The notes under the pieces were generated by a model. It made no database searches. It saw only the letters and a list, made by a program, of their open reading frames with translations, and was not told the origin of the DNA. A stretch of DNA of 64,000 bases, from NCBI GenBank assembly GCA_904063045.1, contig CAJFCJ010000009.1, positions 1,302,968 through 1,366,967 of the forward strand. The letters run 5' to 3'. A program made the translations under genes and the position numbers. The DNA is from Dimorphilus gyrociliatus. Taxonomy: Eukaryota; Annelida; Polychaeta; Dinophilidae. Below are positions 32,822 through 44,419 of this stretch, piece after piece. Position 1 is the first letter of the stretch. Each line of letters opens with the position of its first letter.

Positions 32822-34126
32822 ATGCCCCATTATCGTTCCCTATATAGAGATCGGTCGGTTCTGTCCAGTTCCAATAGTGATAGGTCAAATAGGAGTAAGC
32901 GGAAAAAGAGTGAAATAGAAGTTGATCCTATGGTGAATATTTTGGAGAGATTGCATAATCATGGTATATCTGGTGGAAAAATCGACTTTGAAAGACCTTC
33001 CGGTCTTCAGATTACGGAACGTATACGAATTTATTTAACGATTAGTTGCATAGGAATGAATCTAGTCTGCCTTATTGTTTTCTGCGCCCTTTTCCTTTTG
33101 ATTCTTGAGATGAAAAGAAATTTATTACAATTCACCAATATAAGTCAAATGGACGATATGATGGAAAGAATGCTCTTTTTCTCCTCTATATACGGGGCAA
33201 TTGTCAGTTTGTTTACAGTCATAATCTGTATGTCAATCTTATCGCCTTCCTCTCGATTCAATGTACAAATCCTATTGAAAGCTTTTACTCTCCTAATATT
33301 GATCTTGGTTATTATTATAATAGTCACTTTATTAAAGCTAAGGAGTCATCTAGAGACTATTAGCGTTACTATGAAGAATGACTTTAAATTAGCTATGGAA
33401 GAGTACGACTTTTATCCTTTGAAACGTAAATCCGTTGATAGGATACAACTCAATTTCGAATGTTGTGGAAATATGGACGGTTATGTCGAATGGTTTAATA
33501 TTCCTTGGATAGATGCAAGATTCATAGATAGCTCATTAGTAGCTTTACAAGACAATCTGATCGATGGAATCTTTGTTAGGAATGATAAGCTCAAAAATGT
33601 TCCCTTTTCTTGTTGTTCACCTTCTTCAAGAAAGCCGTGCATTAATGAAAGAGTACAGAACAATGAATATCACAAAAGCTATAACTGGATCGAAGATTTA
33701 ACGTTAAATAAGGAAACGTGTTTCCAAAAAGTTACCAACTTTTTTAATACCATTTTTGTAATCTTACTGGTTTGTTATTGTTTTCTCGTTATTTTTGAAT
33801 TTACTATTCTTATATGTGCCCGAATTGTCTACTTGTCACTTGTATCGTTACCGAGACACTTTCCTACTGCCACTGTAATAGTTAGTCGTTTGTATTACAA
33901 TACTCTCGACCCTCATGATCTTCCCCCAACTAAAGAAGAGATAAAAAGTAAAAGAACTGCGTCAGTCGACGAAAATGTAGCGAAAGTCGCTCATATTTTT
34001 TCCGAATGGAACAATAGTGAAAAGAAGAAGGAAGAACTTAAACCGTTATTGAGTAACTCAAAGAAAAATATCAGGAAGAAGCGAAGCGTTGCATTTGTCG
34101 AAGGTGAAACTATTCTATTAGACTAA
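32822..34126 (+). CDS. Peripherin-2/ROM1-like tetraspanin, intronless
   Basis: 434-residue single-exon protein with four membrane spans at about residues 70-96, 117-140, 150-171 and 309-334, and one large extracellular loop (172-306). The loop has the tetraspanin CCG at 214-216, then VPFSCCSPSSRKPC (260-273) and a further Cys at 300. The VPFSCC-x-PSS-x-PC stretch is the specific signature of peripherin-2/ROM1, which shapes photoreceptor disc rims in vertebrates. N- and C-terminal tails are long, basic and Ser-rich. Its lack of introns among intron-rich neighbours suggests a retrogene or loss of introns. A photoreceptor role here is inference. Confidence 0.88.
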   Translation: MPHYRSLYRDRSVLSSSNSDRSNRSKRKKSEIEVDPMVNILERLHNHGISGGKIDFERPSGLQITERIRIYLTISCIGMNLVCLIVFCALFLLILEMKRNLLQFTNISQMDDMMERMLFFSSIYGAIVSLFTVIICMSILSPSSRFNVQILLKAFTLLILILVIIIIVTLLKLRSHLETISVTMKNDFKLAMEEYDFYPLKRKSVDRIQLNFECCGNMDGYVEWFNIPWIDARFIDSSLVALQDNLIDGIFVRNDKLKNVPFSCCSPSSRKPCINERVQNNEYHKSYNWIEDLTLNKETCFQKVTNFFNTIFVILLVCYCFLVIFEFTILICARIVYLSLVSLPRHFPTATVIVSRLYYNTLDPHDLPPTKEEIKSKRTASVDENVAKVAHIFSEWNNSEKKKEELKPLLSNSKKNIRKKRSVAFVEGETILLD

Positions 34127-34188
34127 ATCAAACAAAAAAAACATTTCAGAAATATCCCACGTTCGAATTGTATTCCTACAACAACTGT

Positions 34189-34777
<589 letters not shown>

Positions 34778-35057
34778 ATCGCTTGCTTCTAAACCGGAAA
34801 AGGAAACGTGCTTGCAAAATTTTCACGACAAAGATTATGAAATCCTGAAAAGTTTAATTAATTCAGTGTAATTCCTAGATTTTGGGCAAGATTTTATAAA
34901 AAATATTAGAATTTCTATACAAAAATTATATTTGCAATTATTTTCACTTTATTTCTTTAAGAACTGAAGTTTATTGTTCATATTATTTAGTTGAAATTTT
35001 CTATAAATAAAATACTTGTATTGTAGTACCATATCTAGGAGCTAATAATCCTTTAAA

Positions 35058-36575
35058 ATGCGGCTACAACGTTTGCCATTATTGTTATATTTAATTATTC
35101 TGTCAGTAATATTAGGTTTTTTGATAATCCAATATGATAAGTACGTTAAGAGTTCATATATGGACGAGATCTTTCATATTCCACAAGCCCAAAAATATTG
35201 TAATGGAAAGTTTACAGAGGTTTTTATTAATATTGATTTAAAACTTGAAATCGCTAATTAAAACTGCTTTTTTTTAGTGGGATAACATGATTACAACGTT
35301 ACCCGGTTTATACTTTTTAAGTTTATTCGTACTTTACCCTATTGCTTATTTACTGGGATTGCCAATTGAAACAACATGTTCAATCTTTAATTTACGAGCT
35401 ATTAATGCTCTTCTAGCAGTGGGCTCTTATTTGGCTTTATGTTTCCTAGTTAAGAAGGTAGGTTAATAAACAATCACTTGAATAAATAGCATGTATATAT
35501 ATATATAGAAGACGCTGTCCCACAGCTGCAAAATCCAAGGAATGCTGCTCTCACTAGCTTTGGTATTTGCCTTTTCCCTTTGCATTTCTTTTTCAATTTT
35601 CTCTACTATACGGATACTGGATCGACGTTTTTTGTTCTCCTATCCTATCTATTGTCATTAAACAACCTCTATCTACCATCGGCTTTGGGTTGTGTTTTCT
35701 CAATAGTTTTTAGGCAGACAAACATTATCTGGACCGTATTTATTGCCGGAGAATGCGCGATTAGAATCCTACTTGAAAAGTTAGATTTTGATAAGAAAGA
35801 TCTTCGAAAGGAGAAGAGAAACTCTCTTATATTTATTCCTCTCTTTCTAAAATATACATTAGGCAATGTTCATAAGATAAAGAAAACTATAAAACTCCTA
35901 TGGAGACCAATAATCTATTATGGAATGGTAATTATATCATTTATCATTTTCATTGTACTAAATAATGGAATTGTTGTTGGGGCAAAGTCAGATCACCAAG
36001 CAGTATTACATTTTCCTCAAATTTGTTATTTTGCATCATTTTCATGTTTATTCGCTATACCTTTACTATTCCATTTGAAGTTAATCAAAGAATTCTTTAA
36101 ATGGGTAAAAAGTCATTATTTTATATGTCTTTTTGGCACGATTCTATTCTTAATCGTCTGCTATAAATTTACTCACGTTCACCGATATATTTTGGCTGAT
36201 AATCGACATTACACATTCTATTTTTGGAGTAAACTTCTGGGAAGATATTGGTGGATAAGATACGCTCTAGCACCAATATACATCTTTTGTTTTTGGATTA
36301 TGAATAGAAGTTTAAAAAGTCCTAATATCATCTTTAAACTATTGTTCTTTATATCAATCTTCATCCTACTCGTTCCACAAGCTCTTATTGAATTTCGTTA
36401 TTTTATAACACCTTATATAATGTGGAGAATTCATTTAAAGGATATAAGCAAACGAAGACTATTTTTAGAAGCTGTTTATTACGGTTTATGGAATTGTTTG
36501 ACTATTTATATTTTCCTATTTAAAACTTTTAAATGGCAAAACGAACCTAATAATATACAAAGATTTATGTGGTAG
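35058..36575 (+). CDS. ALG10: Dol-P-Glc:Glc2Man9GlcNAc2-PP-Dol alpha-1,2-glucosyltransferase (ALG10)
   Basis: ER membrane enzyme that adds the last glucose to the lipid-linked N-glycan precursor. Exons 35058-35219, 35278-35461 and 35509-36575 give 470 residues (human ~473). Signatures: SSYMDEIFHIPQAQKYC (the catalytic-type DE loop of the GT-C fold), WDNMITTLPGLYFLSL, FFNFLYYTDTGS, FRQTNIIWTVF, HRYILADNRHYTFYFW, LIEFRYFITPY and the C-terminal IQRFMW. About a dozen hydrophobic segments are visible. The exon 2 donor is GTTAAT at 35462, chosen over the GTAGGT four bases earlier because only it keeps the frame. AATAAA at 36601. Confidence 0.97.
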
Positions 36576-37414
36576 CTATGGTAACAGTCTGTTTTTTTGT
36601 AATAAAGAGCTAAATGTAATTGTCAAAGTGATGGGATAGTAATAATAATAAAAAACTACAGCAACTATTTGTATTTCTATTGTTTCTTTATATTTTTTGT
36701 ATGTCTATATTGTTTATTTTATTTTGACGAAAAAAAAATGCCATCTATCGGTTAGGATAAAATACATTTGAGATTTTGCTTCCTAATTAGTTAACTTGTC
36801 AAAAGAGAGAGAAAATAAATCGTATCAGCTACTCTTTGCTATTTAAATAATAAATATCGGTTTATATACAGTATACAGATTATTGTATTTAGATGGTTGA
36901 AACTGTATATATATCTATATACTGTATAATTGTATATATATACAGACTTAATATACGATATGTTGTACAGTAAATAAATATAAATAGAAAAGTCCACTTG
37001 AGAATAATCAATAGGAAGGGTTAAAGAAAGCAAAATAAAAGGAAGGAAAGCATTGACGAAAGCTATAATTAGATATTCTGTCATTGTTTTCTTTTTAAGA
37101 GGATTACCCAAATTATTTCTTATTCAGGTTATAGATGGAGGAAGAGATGAAATATCCTAAGTGGATATTAACGAGAAGGATGATTGTTAGTTTGTATTTT
37201 TCCTTACTCTGTACTTTTATGATATCTATATATATCTTTATATATATATATATACAAATTTATTTTAAAGCATATAAAATGATCAATTTAAATAAGAACA
37301 GGAAAAAGATAGCAAACATAACAATAATGGAAAGGAGTATAAAGCCGAGTTCTAATTTTAAATACGCAGGTGTGGTAAAATCGATGGACAAATATTACTT
37401 TTCTACAGTTTGTC
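36576..37414. other. Spacer ALG10 / atonal-like gene
   Basis: Contains ALG10 polyadenylation signals and palindromic TATATACTGTATA/TATACAGTATA motifs (36861-36928). Frames at 36839-37111 (minus) and 37135-37425 (plus) are low-complexity, Tyr/Ile-rich products of TA repeats; I do not call them. An upstream exon of the bHLH gene could lie here. Confidence 0.4.
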
Positions 37415-37645
37415 ATGAAGGATAGAACGAACGCTGAACGGATAATTAAAGAGCGTCGAATGGCTGCAAATGCCCGAGAACGACGAAGAATGGAGGCGTT
37501 AAATAATGCTTTTGAAAGGCTTAGAGAAAGTGTCTCAACATTAAGAAACGAAAAAAGAAAGAGAAAATTAAGTAAATTCGAAACTTTAAAATTGGCCAGA
37601 ATTTATATTGATGGATTGAGACGAATGCTGGAAGAATGCGGTTGA
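37415..37645 (+). CDS. Atonal-type basic helix-loop-helix transcription factor, very short
   Basis: 76 residues, almost entirely the bHLH domain: basic region [20 protein letters not shown], loop with NEKRKRK, and helix 2 [20 protein letters not shown]. The [10 protein letters not shown] basic region plus LSKxETLKxA is typical of the atonal/ATOH1-ATOH7 group, which specifies sensory neurons. The frame opens to the left (CTACAG just before TTTGTCATG), so an upstream exon supplying more N-terminus is possible; I found none that joins in phase. The loop is longer and more basic than usual. Confidence 0.85.
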   Translation: MKDRTNAERIIKERRMAANARERRRMEALNNAFERLRESVSTLRNEKRKRKLSKFETLKLARIYIDGLRRMLEECG

Positions 37646-37689
37646 CTTGTTTTTTTTTCAGTATATACCGTAATTTTATACAAATCTTC

Positions 37690-37760
37690 TGTATATATAT
37701 ATATATATATATACTGTATATATATATGTCTAGATATATATATATATATATGTATATGTA
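37690..37760. repeat. TA microsatellite with palindromic TATACTGTATA core
   Basis: About 70 bp of alternating TA interrupted by ACTGTATA and GTCTAGA, lying between two convergent genes. Confidence 0.85.
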
Positions 37761-37850
37761 CACAAGTATATATGCTGTGGACAATATTAAAAATTAGACA
37801 ACAATCTAGATAAAATATACATTCTGTAAAAAAAAAAGAGTCTGTGGGTA

Positions 37851-39227
37851 TCACGCATGCAATAATTGATGACGTACGTCGGTTAGTGTCTTACCGTAAA
37901 AATTGTTGAAATCCCAGGTATTCTGATCTTCGATATTAGGATCATTTATAAGTTTTCCTATTCCCCAAATATTAGCTTCGGCATATACCAACTCCGTTCC
38001 TTTTGTCTTGGCGAGCTCGGCGTTTAAATAGCTTGATGAAGTAAATTTTTTTATTAAAACTTCCTTAAGAAATATATGTCTTTTATCCATCCATATTCTA
38101 TCAGAATAATTTTTCACACTTCTTCCGCAAGACTTCCAGACTCTGAAGCTGTTACTTGTGAGAACTCTTTGAGCCAGAGTTGGGTCATTAAAGACCTGAC
38201 ATTTCTTGTACATTACGTAGTGTATTGGAGAATGAAAACATTCATTTTCAAGATAAATAGGTGTGTAATGACTTGGACCAAATACGGAATTATCAGTAAA
38301 ATAAGTAAACTCGGGACTTTTTTTAATGTAAGGATCGTTACTATCTCGTAATTTCTTCACTACCTCTTCCGCACTTATCCTATCTTGAGGTTTTGATTTT
38401 ATCATGGACCTTATTATAACTTTTAGAGCGCCGATTTCGGGAAGGAAATCATCATGATAAAATTCAATAAAATTTTCGTCAGGTCTTATTATTAACGCTA
38501 AACCAATAGGTTGTTTACCTAGACCCTCTTCCGAAGGGGCTAAAGGTGCCATTAGAGGATCTCTACTATAATTTAGCATAGCCAGGAATATCAATCCCAT
38601 TGCAAATACATCGACAGAATCCGAATACGTTTGATCAACTTGATATAACTCAGGAGCCCAAAAACATGGAGTTCCGCCCCGAGTTTCGAATAAACTTTTC
38701 CCTGTAGTTTTCCATTCTTTGCCACAGCCAAAGTCTGAAAGTTTAAAAATCGTTTCTCCATTTCCATCAGTTGTAACAAGCATATTTACGGGTTTAATAT
38801 CTCTGTGAATAAAGTTATTTTTATGCAGATGGGCCATTCCTTCAGCTAACTGCAGCATAATTTGCTGTTGATGTTTTATTGTAAATTTACCACCTTTAGA
38901 TTGATAATATTTAGGTAAATCTCCAAGGTTACAGTATTCAAAAATTAGTTTTAAAGAATATTCATCTGTGACTATGCCGAAAATCTCTAGGATATTTCTA
39001 TGCAGTGGAATTTTGTAATGTAAAAGAGCTTCTTCTCTTGCAATATCCAAATCTTCAGCGTCATTTATATTAAAAATCTTTAATGCCTTCGTTTCGTTAG
39101 TGTTGAGATCTTGACATTTATAAACAATTCCAAATGATCCTTGTCCCAAGTATTCTTGAATCTTGATGGTTGTATCTTTGCATGTTACAGTCTTTCCAAT
39201 TTCGGCTTTTATCAAAGAATTCATCAT
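37851..39227 (-). CDS. Protein kinase fused to a NADAR (YbiA-like, DUF1768) domain, intronless
   Basis: 458 residues in one exon. Residues ~20-300 form a complete Ser/Thr kinase: Gly loop GQGSFGIVY (28-36), catalytic Lys in ALKIF (Lys50), HRDIKPVN (141-148), DFG (165-167), APE (191-193) and an RISAEEV end. The N-lobe and HRNILEIFGIVTDEYSLKLI stretch resemble IKK/TBK-like kinases. Residues ~308-456 match the NADAR fold: aromatic start YFTDNSVF, CFHSPIHYVMYKKCQVF (the usual YxSVEHYxQxxKA helix), WMDKRHIFLKEVLIKKF, WGIG (421-424) and GKTLTDVR (445-452). NADAR enzymes are reported N-glycosidases acting on ADP-ribosylated guanine and on riboflavin intermediates. The gene lacks introns although its neighbours have several. 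The combined function is unknown. Confidence 0.88.
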   Translation of the reverse strand: MMNSLIKAEIGKTVTCKDTTIKIQEYLGQGSFGIVYKCQDLNTNETKALKIFNINDAEDLDIAREEALLHYKIPLHRNILEIFGIVTDEYSLKLIFEYCNLGDLPKYYQSKGGKFTIKHQQQIMLQLAEGMAHLHKNNFIHRDIKPVNMLVTTDGNGETIFKLSDFGCGKEWKTTGKSLFETRGGTPCFWAPELYQVDQTYSDSVDVFAMGLIFLAMLNYSRDPLMAPLAPSEEGLGKQPIGLALIIRPDENFIEFYHDDFLPEIGALKVIIRSMIKSKPQDRISAEEVVKKLRDSNDPYIKKSPEFTYFTDNSVFGPSHYTPIYLENECFHSPIHYVMYKKCQVFNDPTLAQRVLTSNSFRVWKSCGRSVKNYSDRIWMDKRHIFLKEVLIKKFTSSSYLNAELAKTKGTELVYAEANIWGIGKLINDPNIEDQNTWDFNNFYGKTLTDVRHQLLHA

Positions 39228-39489
39228 TTTGAAGAATTACCGTTAAAACTGATCGAAGACGTTTAATATGATTGCAAAATGAAAGTAAAAAATGGCGCGT
39301 TTCTATTTTCATTTTACTACTTGTGTCAGTCATTTATAAAAATATCACGAATTGAATATATTTATATATTTAAGCCTATATGAATGAAATAAATAGATTT
39401 ATTTAAATGTTACAACGATTAGAAGCAAATACTTCTATACAGAGAACAACAATAAATCGACTACATGGACATGATAGGCTCATAGTTGT

Positions 39490-41824
39490 TTACAAGTTTG
39501 TAGCACATTCTGTAGTTTTGTTGGATTCTCCTACAGTAAAGCTCACTAAGCGATGATCTTCACTTTGATCGGGTTCAGGTAGAGGATCTTCGTCAAAAAC
39601 TTCAGGAAATTCTTCAACTTCGATGTTAGCTCCAGGGGCAAATTGATGAGCGATTTCCTCAAATGTTTTATTTCTAGTTTCCGGAACGAGACAGTAAACG
39701 AAAATCAAAAATAACACCATAAGACCAAGGAAGAGTAGGAAAGTGAAATGTTTCAATTCTTTTTGTATGCTCTCGAACGAAATTGCTATGATAAACGTGC
39801 CAAGCCAATTGACAAAGCCCGCTAAACTCATTGCCAATGGTCGAGGACCTTGTCGAAATAGTTCTGCACCTATCATTTGCGGAATTGGTCCTAAACCAAC
39901 CGCAAAACCAATAACATAAATAATCACACAAACTACCGCTACTATAGACAGCCATTCAGCTTTTTTCTGTCAAGGAAAATAAGGAAAATGAAAGTAAAGA
40001 GATATTTGTGGATGAATCATACCTGGAAGTTTTGCGCAACAGTTATTATAGCAAGATCAAATATCATTACTATCATTGGATATAGAAGAAGAGCCCTTCG
40101 ACCAGCTATATCCATTATAGGTATCTATACAAATAAAAAATGAAAGGAATATTAATACAATTTTTAATTAGATGAGTTATTTTTGAATATTCACCGCAAT
40201 AATTGTCATAAGGACATTTACGGCATTTGTTCCAATTACCGCATAAGGGATATGGTTTGCAGAAACACCTGCCTCGTTAAAAATTCCATTTGAATAGAAG
40301 AATATCTACGAATGGTCATATAGTTTAATGGAAAGAATAACGGGAAAACATCTTGCAACAAACCGCATTAATTCCTGAAAATTGCTGTACAACTTGCAAG
40401 CAACAAGCAATTAACAGTGGCATCCTAAGAGCAGGATTCAAAAAAAGCTTTTTTAAAGTGTAAACTTCCGTTTTAGTACTTTTTGAATCAGATTGCTCAG
40501 TATCCATTTCTTCAATGTCAGTTGTAATATCTTTTCTATTTCGAAAGAATCTTAAAGCCTTTGAAGCCAATTCTCTTTCATTTTTTATCAATAATAAGTA
40601 TCTTGGACTTTCTGGCAAGAATGGGAGAATAGCTAAGCATAATAGTGGAGGGATCGCATTAATACTGAGAACATAGGGCCAAAGTTTTTCTGTGCCTAAT
40701 ATTCCTTCTATTCCGAATATGCTAGCTGCTAAAATACCTATTGTAATGAAAAGTTGATGTAGTGTACCGAATGCTCCTCTATAGTTAAAAGGGCAAATTT
40801 CCGAAAGGTACATTGGTGCTAAGGACGTGGAGAGACCTGAGTGAACTCCCACAAGTACTCGACCCACCATCAGCAACTCGGGGGTCCTACTTATTACGGG
40901 AAAAGTTGATATAATTGCTCCCAAAATAGCAAAAATATAACTCAATAGGATAGCTTTTTTTCGTCCAATTTTATCAGCTATAAATCCAGCCGAAAAAGCC
41001 CCTATCATGCCACCAGGAAGGAAAAGAGCAGTTGTTAATGACCATAGAAAAGTCAGGGAAGCATCTGATATTGGTTGATTATTTCTTTCCACGTATGTTT
41101 CATTATAGAAACTTTTTATAAGCTGCAGCATAAAAACAATAATTTATGACCTTAGAGGAAATTAAAAAGTGGAAAAAAGTTTATAATTTACGGGTGAGAT
41201 CTGGTTCAAAGCTCCAATATTGTATCCAAAAAGGAAGCTAGATCCAAAAACTATAACGAAAGCTGTTACGCAGAGGTTAAGGGTTATTCCCTAAAAAAAA
41301 AACATAAGAATTAATATTAGGCCTATATATGGCAACAGTATGTTTTATTAAATACCGATGCCAATTCTGGTTTTAGGTTATCGTGATACTCAGATCTTGT
41401 CACTTGTAAACTGCCTTTGCTAGCCACAGATGATATTTTGCTAGCAGTTCGATCAAAAGGCTTATCAGTGGTTTCTGTAGAGCTATATTGAGTAATCCTG
41501 TCAGCTATATATAACTTCACGAAATCTCAACTAACGAACCTTACTCTTCTATACAAACTACTTCTAGAGGATCTACGTTTGGAAGAACAGGAACTGTCCG
41601 TGCTTTTTTGACTAACATTACGCAATTTCTTTTTTGGTTCATTTTCTTTAATGCTGTCACCCTAAAAATAAAAAGTAAAAAAAAAAATATAATAAATTAT
41701 TGATTAATTAATCCTTTAGACATATAGCAGCTCTAGATGTAATTATTTATTATATTTGGCAAATGACTATAAAATATGATATTCTTACATCTGACATCAT
41801 TTTCTCTTTAGCCGAATCGTCCAT
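39490..41824 (-). CDS. GLUT-type facilitative sugar transporter (SLC2A family)
   Basis: Minus-strand exons 41789-41824, 41545-41661, 41356-41514, 41192-41290, 40364-41122, 40195-40305, 40023-40124 and 39490-39966 give 619 residues. The MFS sugar-porter core is complete: FGYNIGALNQ in TM1, GGMIGAFSAGFIADKIGRKK after TM2, VGRVLVGVHSGLS, YLSEICPFNYRGAFGTLHQL, PESPRYLL, QQFSGINAV in TM7, AGRRALLLYPM, GLGPIPQMIGAELFRQGPRP and the terminal VPETRNKTFEEI. QQFSG replaces the QQLSG of class I GLUTs. About 105 Ser/Lys-rich residues precede TM1, which is long for the family. The substrate is probably a hexose; the exact class is open. Confidence 0.92.
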
Positions 41825-43367
41825 GGTGAATATTTTCGTTTTTTTTTCTAATCAATAAGCTAAGATAGGTATTCTTGTAAATTCTTTTCCAAATGAGACA
41901 CTTCTTTGTTTATCTATAAACATTTATTTACCGTATTTAAATCGGTTATAAAGGTTAAAATAGCATGTATACAATTTTTAAAATAGTGAAATAGGGGATC
42001 TAACCCAAAGTAATCCCTATTCAACTATTTCTTAAGCAATTTATTATGCAAATTAATCTAAAAAATTATGCTATAAACGTTACGAATTTGAAAAGTTTGA
42101 TAAACGATAGAATATACCTATTTACTAACAATTTGAGTATTCTCTGACGCTCTAAGAAAGAAATTAATACGCCCTTGCATTGAAGGGGCAACTCAAGGTC
42201 AAGGACTATACTGCAATTCTGAAGTTAGCTGCAATGTTGTACCCTAGTGCCATCTGTAGTAAGGGAAAAGTATATAATCCAGATACGAATAGTGGCAATA
42301 TACTGTATATATGAGAAATCAGTATGTAAATTAAATGTATATATAAATACCAAAACACGTAGCGGTCTAAATTTCCTTGGCTAAAGTGACATCCACACTG
42401 TAATTCACAGTTGAGTAACTTTCCCAGGTTGTTGACAGTTTTCAGATTGTTTACTTTAAGGTGACCTTCAATTAAGCCACGAATAGAGTCCTTTGACAGA
42501 TTCAAAACTATAGTAGAAATAATTATTATCCCATACTTTCGAGTATAGGTCTTCTACTTTAGGTTGGCCAGAGCATAATCTAATTTATATTAAAAAAAGA
42601 AAATATTATTAAAATAAGATGTTGAAATTAATAGTATTAAGACGTAAATGATCCAATTCCAAGTCCAAATGAGTAGATAAAGAGGAGGAGACGTTTTTAA
42701 CAACTTCATCTTTTTAATTATACCTATGGTAATGAGAAAAGTATTCTATTTCTTGACAGTAAACTCTTACGGAAATTTTATCCTGCTGGAACTTGGTAAA
42801 CTGTCGTTATTTTACCATTTTATTTTTCTATATTTCCTCTGGGAAGGTCTTCACTCAAATCCAGAAATAAACTTGAAGGAGCTGTCATTGTAATAGGACA
42901 TTATCTTTTTTTGTAATAAACGGTGAAGAGATTACAAACCTTTTATTGTAGATAAAATGGTGATAGTTCTTTTATTGACACAAGAACATAAGAATATTTG
43001 AATTTTCAATTCTAAAATAAATTTTCAGATTGATTTCTTGGCTGTAAAATAAATCGTTTCGAAACTGGTGCTCATTTCACTCTTGGTTTAGCTTTTGAGG
43101 TAGGATTTTGACGGTTGGCCGACTATTTAATCTTAGATTATACCCTAGATCTGGTAATAGTTAGCAACAATATTATTTCAGCGTGAAGTGAAGACCTTAT
43201 GTACGAGCTTCAGTTCAGGAAATTACTGCCTAGCTTTGTAAATTCCGAAGAAATAAAAAGACAACAATTGATTTTTAACATCTTATAAACTGTGTACTTT
43301 TTAAGATTGTGTCACGAATTAACAGAAAGAGCAACACATATTTAATAGTTTTTAGCAACTCTTTAAT
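41825..43367. other. 1.5 kb spacer GLUT / PRDX4; no confident gene
   Basis: It holds one minus-strand frame at 42206-42505 with a fairly well-formed start region (NLSKDSIRGLIEGHLKVNN, then LLNCELQCGCHFS) that ends in a TA-rich stretch with splice-like signals. It could be an unrecognised small gene or chance, so I leave it uncalled. The rest is AT-rich with no RNA gene seen. Confidence 0.35.
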
Positions 43368-44419
43368 TTATGGATTAACCTTTTCAAAGTACTTCAATTT
43401 TTCTTGTGGATTTGGGATGATGGTATCCGAACCAGGCTTCCACCCAACTGGGCAAACTTCTCCATGTTGATCGGTATATTGGAAGGCCTGTACCAAACGA
43501 AGAGTTTCATCAACAGATCTTCCGACTGGGAGATCGTTCATCGTTATTTGTCTCAAAATTCCTTTATTGTCGACAATGAAAAGCCCTCTTAAAGTGTGAC
43601 CTGCATCTTCAAGGTAAACTCCATAGTCTTTTGAGATTTTGTGGGTAAGATCCGACAGTAATGGAATGTTCATTGGACCCAATCCACCTTGATTTCTTGG
43701 GGTGTTAATCCAAGCCAAATGTGTAAACTGGGAATCAATTGAGACTCCAACAACTTCAGCACCGATCTTTCTAAATTCATCAGCTCTATCACTGAAGGCA
43801 ATTATCTCGGTTGGGCAGACAAATGTGCTGTAATTCAAAACGAAAAGTTATGAGCGAGTATATAAGAATATTCTATAAAAGAGAATTACATAAATTATTC
43901 TAGTTCGTTGGATAAAAATCGCTACATCCATTAAATAATAATGTGTGCGTATTGACTATGTTGAAGGGGATATTTTTGACCTTTATACACCATTTAAGAT
44001 TCTTTCTAATATTAATCCTTTAAAGCTCGTTCGGGCAAGCACATACACCACTCAATTTTGCACGTACACAGATAAATAACTTAAAAAACTTACAAATCCA
44101 AAGGATAGAAAAAGAAAACCAAATATTTTCCTTTATAATCAGACAATTTTAATTCTTTAAATTCACCATTTACAACGGCTGTGCCTTCCCATGCTGGGGC
44201 CGGTTTTTGAACTGCAAAAGTAACTTGTCATTACATTTCTAATGGAGCCGGTGAAAAAATAAACTTACTTTGAGCTTTGCTCCAATGTAAAGAATGTCCA
44301 GAAGCTTTGGCTTGGGCTGGATATACTTCTCCTCCAGCATAGGATCGACAACTGCCCTCATCCTCAGCGAAGACCAGGGCAGATAAGAAAACAACCGAAA
44401 AGATCTTGATTGACAACAT
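43368..44419 (-). CDS. PRDX4: Peroxiredoxin 4, secretory-pathway 2-Cys peroxiredoxin
   Basis: Thiol peroxidase of the ER lumen. Exons 44269-44419, 44094-44211 and 43368-43827 give 242 residues. A signal peptide ([18 protein letters not shown]) is followed by a short extension with [20 protein letters not shown], typical of PRDX4. The peroxidatic Cys is in FVCPTEI, the resolving Cys in [12 protein letters not shown] and the C-terminal YF (LKYFEKVNP) are present, the pair linked to sensitivity to over-oxidation. The extra Cys in [10 protein letters not shown] matches the PRDX4-specific N-terminal cysteine. It is divergent from the RNF212-like gene. Confidence 0.97.

Noticed and set aside
37327..37370. 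Possible upstream exon of the atonal-like gene (between AACAG and GTGTGG)
   Set aside because: The only open frame leaves in phase 1 and meets a stop in the bHLH exon, so it cannot join in frame.
36839..37425. Tyr/Ile-rich frames on both strands
   Set aside because: They are produced by TATATA microsatellites; hydrophobicity is a by-product of the repeat.
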